Below, piece after piece: positions 58,506 through 64,000 of a stretch of 64,000 bases of DNA. The translations under genes were made by a program, and so were the position numbers. This stretch comes from Phoronis australis (taxonomy: Eukaryota; Phoronida; Phoronidae): positions 760,811 to 824,810 of the forward strand of contig NMRA01000007.1 of the NCBI GenBank assembly GCA_002633005.1. Reading direction: 5' to 3'. Under the pieces are notes generated by a model, which saw nothing but the letters and a program-made list of their open reading frames with translations, was not told the DNA's origin and ran no database searches. Position 1 is the stretch's first letter, and the number at the start of each line of letters is the position of its first letter.

Positions 58506-61500
58506 AAGGTTGTACTGATGTGTAAATGTCTTAAATTCTGTTTGTTGTAACACCTAAAAAATATTTATTTTCTGAAAGGTGAATACACTTCCTAACAAAA
58601 TTTATTATTCTTATTTATTTGTCTTTATTTTTTCACAAAATATGCATTCTTTAGTAATTTTTTTACTTTGAACAGACATTTTTAAAATATTGTTCCTCTA
58701 ATCATATTGGTCTTTTGTAAACATGTTGATAACACCATTTTCAAGGGAACCATGCCTCAGATTTTTGAAATAGGTCTTAAAAGGGAACTGTGTTTTATTC
58801 TGAATAAATTTTGGATAGTTTTCTATGAGCTGTTGATTAATTTCACAAATAATTCAACATCAAAAAGTAAGCTTGTATTCTCTAACGAAGCAAAAAAATT
58901 GCCCGCTTGAAGTGCTGCTTCTCGTGACGTATTTCGCTTTCAGGATTCAGTGTTTTGACCATGAATACGAATCGGCTTTTGTTTGGCGCACAAGTCAGGC
59001 AAATGTGAGTTTTATTTGTATGTTGGAACCAATTAACTGTAATATTATTTTGACTACGGTCCCCTTTTAATTAACCACTTTTTAGAGCATTTTGAGCAAA
59101 AAATGGTCGTGATCTTGATTTTTGAAGGCTTTACTATAAAAAAAAACTAAGACCTGAATTGAGATTCTAAGACACAGTTCCCATTGGAAGGTAACAAATA
59201 GCAAATATTCGAAATTTCATAGCAATACATTCAAGCAACTCGGAGAAATCGATGTTCAAGATTTGAAATAAACTCCAAAATCGCAACGTGAGAAATCAGT
59301 AATAACGCACAGTGGTGATCGAGAAGTGCACATTCGGCATCATATCAGAAGTTTCAGAAGTTTCTTTACTGTCACAGCTAGTAATTTTGTTTTGAGGTTT
59401 ACAATTATGTTAAATAGCGTTGAACAGAATTAGATCCACAAACAGGCTCCAATATGGAACCATGTTTCTCAAAAATGATGTTACATTTTTCTAAAATACC
59501 AATTTGTTTTTGTGTTACGCATCTTTCATTTTTATTCAAAAAACATAAAATCCCTATATTTGTAGCTTCTCATGCAAAAAGTGGAACACTTTAAAAACAA
59601 ATCATACAAGTGCCTTGGAGAACTGCACACAAAGTATGGAATGTGAATGTTCCAAATGAATCCAATCAGCCATTTTTGAGATATAATGTTGCGAACTTCA
59701 TTAGCTAAATTTGGACATTTTTGGGGGTCCTACATATTCCTAATTGCACATAGTGCTTCCCATTCCATGTCAGTTACCCAGTTCACACTTGCAACTTTAA
59801 TAAAGCTTAAACCCTTTTGTGACTCAAGTTAGTTTACGAACTGTGCGTAAATGCTACCAGATTAGCTGTAATCGTCACAACCAGAGCCCGTTTGAGGAGG
59901 TGGCTTCGAGCCGAATTAAGCCTGGGTCAAGACGTGCCTCACGTATGTGAACGGGCAACTGAATCACATCGTTAGGGGAAGTCATATATGCTGACGCATA
60001 TGCAAATCTAGATTCTTGTGCCTATCTCCGTCCAAGATTTCCAGCGTTAATTCAGGATTGCTATTCTCCACACTACTTACAAAATTAAAAAAAGAAACAG
60101 TAAGTAAACGTTGCCAAAACAATCCAATCACCTGTCATTTTATCAGTGTTTACAAACAAATAGAAGCAAGTTCTTGACTAGAAGGTGACAAGTGTGCATG
60201 CACAGGATTATTTCAGCACAGCGTCTAAACCGATTCGGCACTAGTAAAGTAGACGCAGAGACGAGCCAATTTCAACCAATAGGAATAAATTGATTTAAAG
60301 CAAGTCCATACCGAGCTCCAGTGTAAATGGCGGTAAATACAACCTGCATATTTCCTGTTTATACACGGGCTTATATTTGAGGGCACTTGAAAGGCAAAAA
60401 ATACATCATCTTCAAATATACGTCCTAGGGTTTATTATAAGAAATTTCTGGTAGAAAGATTCGCAAGACCATGGCTGAAAAGACCACAAGACAAATAAAA
60501 GAAAAACGATGTTTTCCAAAATTACAGAAAACAGACATCAAGCTCTCTTACAAGTTAAGCAGAAAAACGTAAATGTTTAGTGAACTGAAATGAGAATGTA
60601 AATCTTGTATTCCTTTCCAGGTCACTTATTACTGAATGAACCCGAAGCAAAAAAGATAACAATATCACAGAAGAGAGAAAAACAAATTTAAACTATAAGG
60701 TCAGTGGTGAATCTTATTATGAATGTATTGATTATTCATAAAAATATGCTTTACTCGGCCACTTTTCCTGAGTGAACAACGCATGTGTAAACGTGGATGC
60801 GACTCAGCCCACAATTATCATCACCCCAACAAATGACAAAACAAACTCTCCAAGTCACTCAGTAGGATGTAACGACCCTTATCGTGCATTAAGCCGACTA
60901 GAAACAAGTGGCGAAAAGCCTAGAGAAAAAAAAACGTAGGCCACTACATCACCTGTAAAGAGTGATTGCTGGGAGCTTGAGTGCCGCGTATGTGTGACTG
61001 TGTGTGTGTGCGTTTGTGTATAGAGAAGGGCTAATAGCCTTCAAGCCTGTAAGAGTATTACTCTGGATTAGAGGCTAGTTTCAATACTTTACAACAGGTT
61101 GATAGCTGTTTATGTATTTGATGATAACAGCAGGCAGACACAGTGCCAATCCAGCAATGAGATGCTTTAGTTTAAGGGTGTTACTATAAGCCAGTTATAC
61201 TACACTAAATCTAATAGTTTTAACAAACATATCTGACTACCGAGCAGTCAGGACTTACGGGCTACTTCAGTAATGATCGTTTGTCAACTTAAAAAATCTC
61301 ACCACAGTAGGAACCAATAAGGAAGACATGTCAAACTTGTCATGAAAAAGCACTACCATATAAATACCTTACAACTTAATTTCTGTACTGTAGCGACCTT
61401 CAGATAATATCTATAAAAATGTAATTGTCTTACAATTTCAAACAAAATTTCCAGCCCAAGATTAGACACAATTTTTGCCATTTTTAAGGGGATGAACTAA

Positions 61501-61575
61501 CCAACAAAATAGATATCTAATATGTGAAACAAACAGTGTTAGTAGGAAAAATGAAAGAATTTAATGGTAATGGCC

Positions 61576-61659
61576 GGATATAAAGTGCCCGAATTTTGAG
61601 AACCAGTTTTCTCCACTGAATAATGGGCCTGGCTCTCAAAATACAGGCAAGTTATATCC
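61576..61659. repeat. Foldback hairpin repeat family E, copy 2
   Basis: Arms GGATATAA/TTATATCC, GCC/GGC and ATTTTGAGAACCAG/CTGGCTCTCAAAAT (one mismatch) around TTTTCTCCACTGAATAATGG. An 84-bp near-perfect hairpin. Confidence 0.7.
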
Positions 61660-62859
61660 GACTATTGCCAAATTTGAAAGCAAGGAATCATTATCACTAT
61701 ATTTTATTACTATTAACCTACAAGTACTGTCATTCTTAGAAGTAATGTACATACGAAAAACGCACAAATTATTTCTTACTACAGGCCATATCAATTTCTA
61801 TAAAAATATGGCCGACTTTTTAAAATGAACTATTTGTCTCATGAATGTCTGAAACATAGCACACATTTTTAAAAACACAGGCCTAATTCATATTCAAGTT
61901 TGCTACAACATAAAAAAAAATAAACCTAGATCCCACAAACAGTTCATCTGAAACATTCTCTGGATTTGTAACTGACGTAAAACGCAAAACCGTAAAACAA
62001 AAAACGCCACACACCGTAGCCTACACATTTACCATTTTAATTTATTTTACCCACGAGACACAAAGAAGCAAGTCTTGGGTCACAAATGAGACCATGAGGC
62101 GTAAACACATAAACAGAAAAATTGAACCAAAATACCACAAGGACAATTCATGTCAAATTACGCTGTCAAACTGTTTTAATTGAAATGATCAAGTGACCTT
62201 CTTCAGCAGAGTTCCCTGATTTACCTTTAGACACATTAATGTTCATTATGACTATCTCAGTAAATACCTGCCTCCAGCCACACTATTACAGTAGGCCAAT
62301 TAAGGAATAAGCTGTCAAAGACATACAAAGACATTTGTGTTGTAGAAATACACAAGACCATTCTGCAAGTCACTGAGATTGTTTATTCAACATAGGCAAC
62401 TCCTTTTTAGTTTATAATCCATGTCAAAGGTGAAGGCTGGCTGTAAAGAAATGCCTGTTCCCTAAAACATTAATTTTATTTACTTGCGGAGTGACTGAAC
62501 TTGTCCCTTTTGGAATGCAATGAAGGAAAATCTAGCATGAAACAAACTAACAGGCTTCTAATTTTTGTGTACACGGAATTTATCTTCATTATTTAAAAAT
62601 AAATAAATTCTGACTAATTTCGAACCATTTTATTATTTAAATCAAACAAGTCAGCATTTGGTGGACAAGTGAAATTTTATTCTGTCAAATTTCTCAACAA
62701 AATAATTTAAAGAAACATTACTCTGTATGTACCATTGTTAACATATGCAGAGATGTATTAATCCTTTGAAAAGTAGAAAAACTGCAATTTTAGCTAATCT
62801 GTCTTGTCCAAAATTGAAAACTTTTAACAGCACAAAATTATAAGTTAAAAAGCTGTTTT

Positions 62860-63345
62860 ACAGAAATTTTATTTTGGACATCTATATCAAATGAAATTAG
62901 GTTTTGTTATTTATACGACATGTAGCTACGAATGTAGCTTTTTTACTTAATTGCACTTAAGTCATAGTCACGTGACCCAAGAGGTTTGCTGACTGCTATG
63001 CGGTAAAAATCCTTCAGTTTGAGATGCAATATGGCAGACAGATGAAATTTCATTTTGACTGAATTCTCAACAAGAATAACTGTTTACTTTGCTCTTAGCT
63101 TTGGTTGTAAAGCGTGGCTATTACTAAACAACATTTGGTAAAGCACTGGCGACCATGTGGTAAGCCTCTGAAAAAACAGAAACGTGCCAATTTTAGCGAT
63201 GATTTTTGTACCAAATTGAAGAGTTTACTGGAGAGAAAAAATAAAATTCTACATGATTTCTACTCCCAGAAAATATGCAACTTCACCGAGTTAAATTCTA
63301 CAGCTTTATAGACATTGTACAAAATACACAGACTTGTGGTTAGAA
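62860..63345. repeat. Dispersed repeat family C, copy 2
   Basis: Collinear with the 15.8-kb copy (ATCAAATGAAATTAGG, TAGTCACGTGACCCA, CAGAAAATATGCAACTTCAC, GAGTTAAATTCTACAG, AATACACAGACTTGTGG) with extra sequence in the middle. It runs into the tandem repeat that follows. Confidence 0.5.
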
Positions 63346-63530
63346 TCCCACATAGACTTAGAATCAACATGGAACTGCAGCAACTCCTAAACTTGTGGTT
63401 AGAATCCCACATAGAGTTAGAATCCCACAGAGTTAGAATCAACATGGAACTGCAGCAACTCCTAAACTTGTGGTTAGAATCCTACATAGAGTTAGAATCA
63501 ACATGGAACTGCAGCAACTCCTAAACTTAT
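63325..63530 (+). repeat. Tandem repeat, about three copies of a 60-bp unit
   Basis: Unit: ACTTGTGGTTAGAATCCCAC, a GTTAGAATC segment, AACATGGAACTGCAGCAACT, CCTAA. The middle copy has an extra internal GTTAGAATCCCACA duplication. On the minus strand the next 60 bp carry CTGATGAAGATAGATC. Confidence 0.9.
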
Positions 63531-64000
63531 ACAAGACATTTGACCACACCGCCTCAACGTTCAGGCGCTTTATCTCGTAGATCTATCTTCATCAGTAGAC
63601 CCTCAGGTGGCAGGCAGGTGTAAGAGATACCCGGGGACGGCATCCTGCTGTGACTCGCCCACAGGTATAACTGATGTGCTACTCCCTGAGCTCAACAACA
63701 CCCTGGACAAGTAAACAGTCCAATGCCAGCACTCAAGGTGGGTTAATTTCACTCAAGTGGCCTATGAGAAGTGTTCATTTTGTTCCTATTACTTTAAGAA
63801 GGTTAGTCAATCATTGCCTACCAATTACACCTTAGCTGCAGCTCTGGTACTACATTACACGAATGAGTGGAGTCATTGAATCTGGCCTGGCTGAATAGCA
63901 GGGGAGTGGATGAGAGGAACAAATGGGGGCCCAGAGGCTGATAATAGAGTCAATGGAGGGGAGATGATGGACCTTTCACAGACCACTAATAACTCCACAG

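Larger units (their letters stand above)
56640..62850. other. Probable intronic or intergenic DNA
   Basis: No exon with matching splice phases to the CaaX exon was found. An open stretch at 57792-57620 (minus) after an acceptor-like site has a hydrophobic segment but no clear family. The 36-bp duplication and hairpin family E copy 2 lie here. Confidence 0.45.

Overview
The window is animal nuclear DNA: AT-rich, intron-containing, with GT-AG splice sites, microsatellites, MITE-like elements, a tRNA-derived SINE and a retrotransposon scrap. There are no prokaryotic operons and no CRISPR. The one gene identified with certainty is a minus-strand orthodenticle/Otx homeobox gene (stop at 21150, most upstream ATG at 28729). 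Its protein has a K50 homeodomain, the N-terminal SPYSVNG..MDLMHP block, a WSP box and the terminal ..SWPKFQVL tail. Together with the intron positions this places it in Otx of a bilaterian, probably a marine invertebrate (ambulacrarian or spiralian). I cannot name the species.

Layout. 1-21 kb: non-coding DNA 3' of Otx, rich in repeats. It holds a 1.1-kb terminal-inverted-repeat element with a perfect 10-bp target duplication and hairpin-forming ends (3829-4925), a (TATG)n tract, a SINE, a (ATT)n tract, and an inverted-repeat-bounded segment at 12.3-15.4 kb. 21.1-28.8 kb: Otx in four coding exons (three introns of about 0.7, 2.9 and 2.9 kb). Intron 3 carries a dense GATA cluster and two tandem K50-homeodomain sites; intron 2 has a DR4-type nuclear receptor site. 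A CCAAT/TATA promoter inside intron 1 points to a second, shorter isoform. 28.8-48 kb: gene-poor upstream DNA, presumably the Otx regulatory domain, with one reverse-transcriptase fragment near 44.1 kb. 48-49.6 kb: the terminal exon of an apparently undescribed plus-strand secreted six-cysteine peptide precursor, followed by a GC-box/CRE/TATA-like cluster and a very short signal-like ORF. 50-53.6 kb: non-coding DNA with dispersed repeats. 53.6-64 kb: possibly the 3' end of a minus-strand transcription unit whose last exon would encode a CaaX tail (CSIQ). A four-half-site nuclear receptor array lies directly after its stop, with hairpin repeats nearby and a tandem repeat at the right edge.

Splice sites, exon phases and repeat arms were read by eye from the sequence. 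Family assignments rest on recognised motifs; promoter, enhancer, insulator and peptide-hormone calls are inference.
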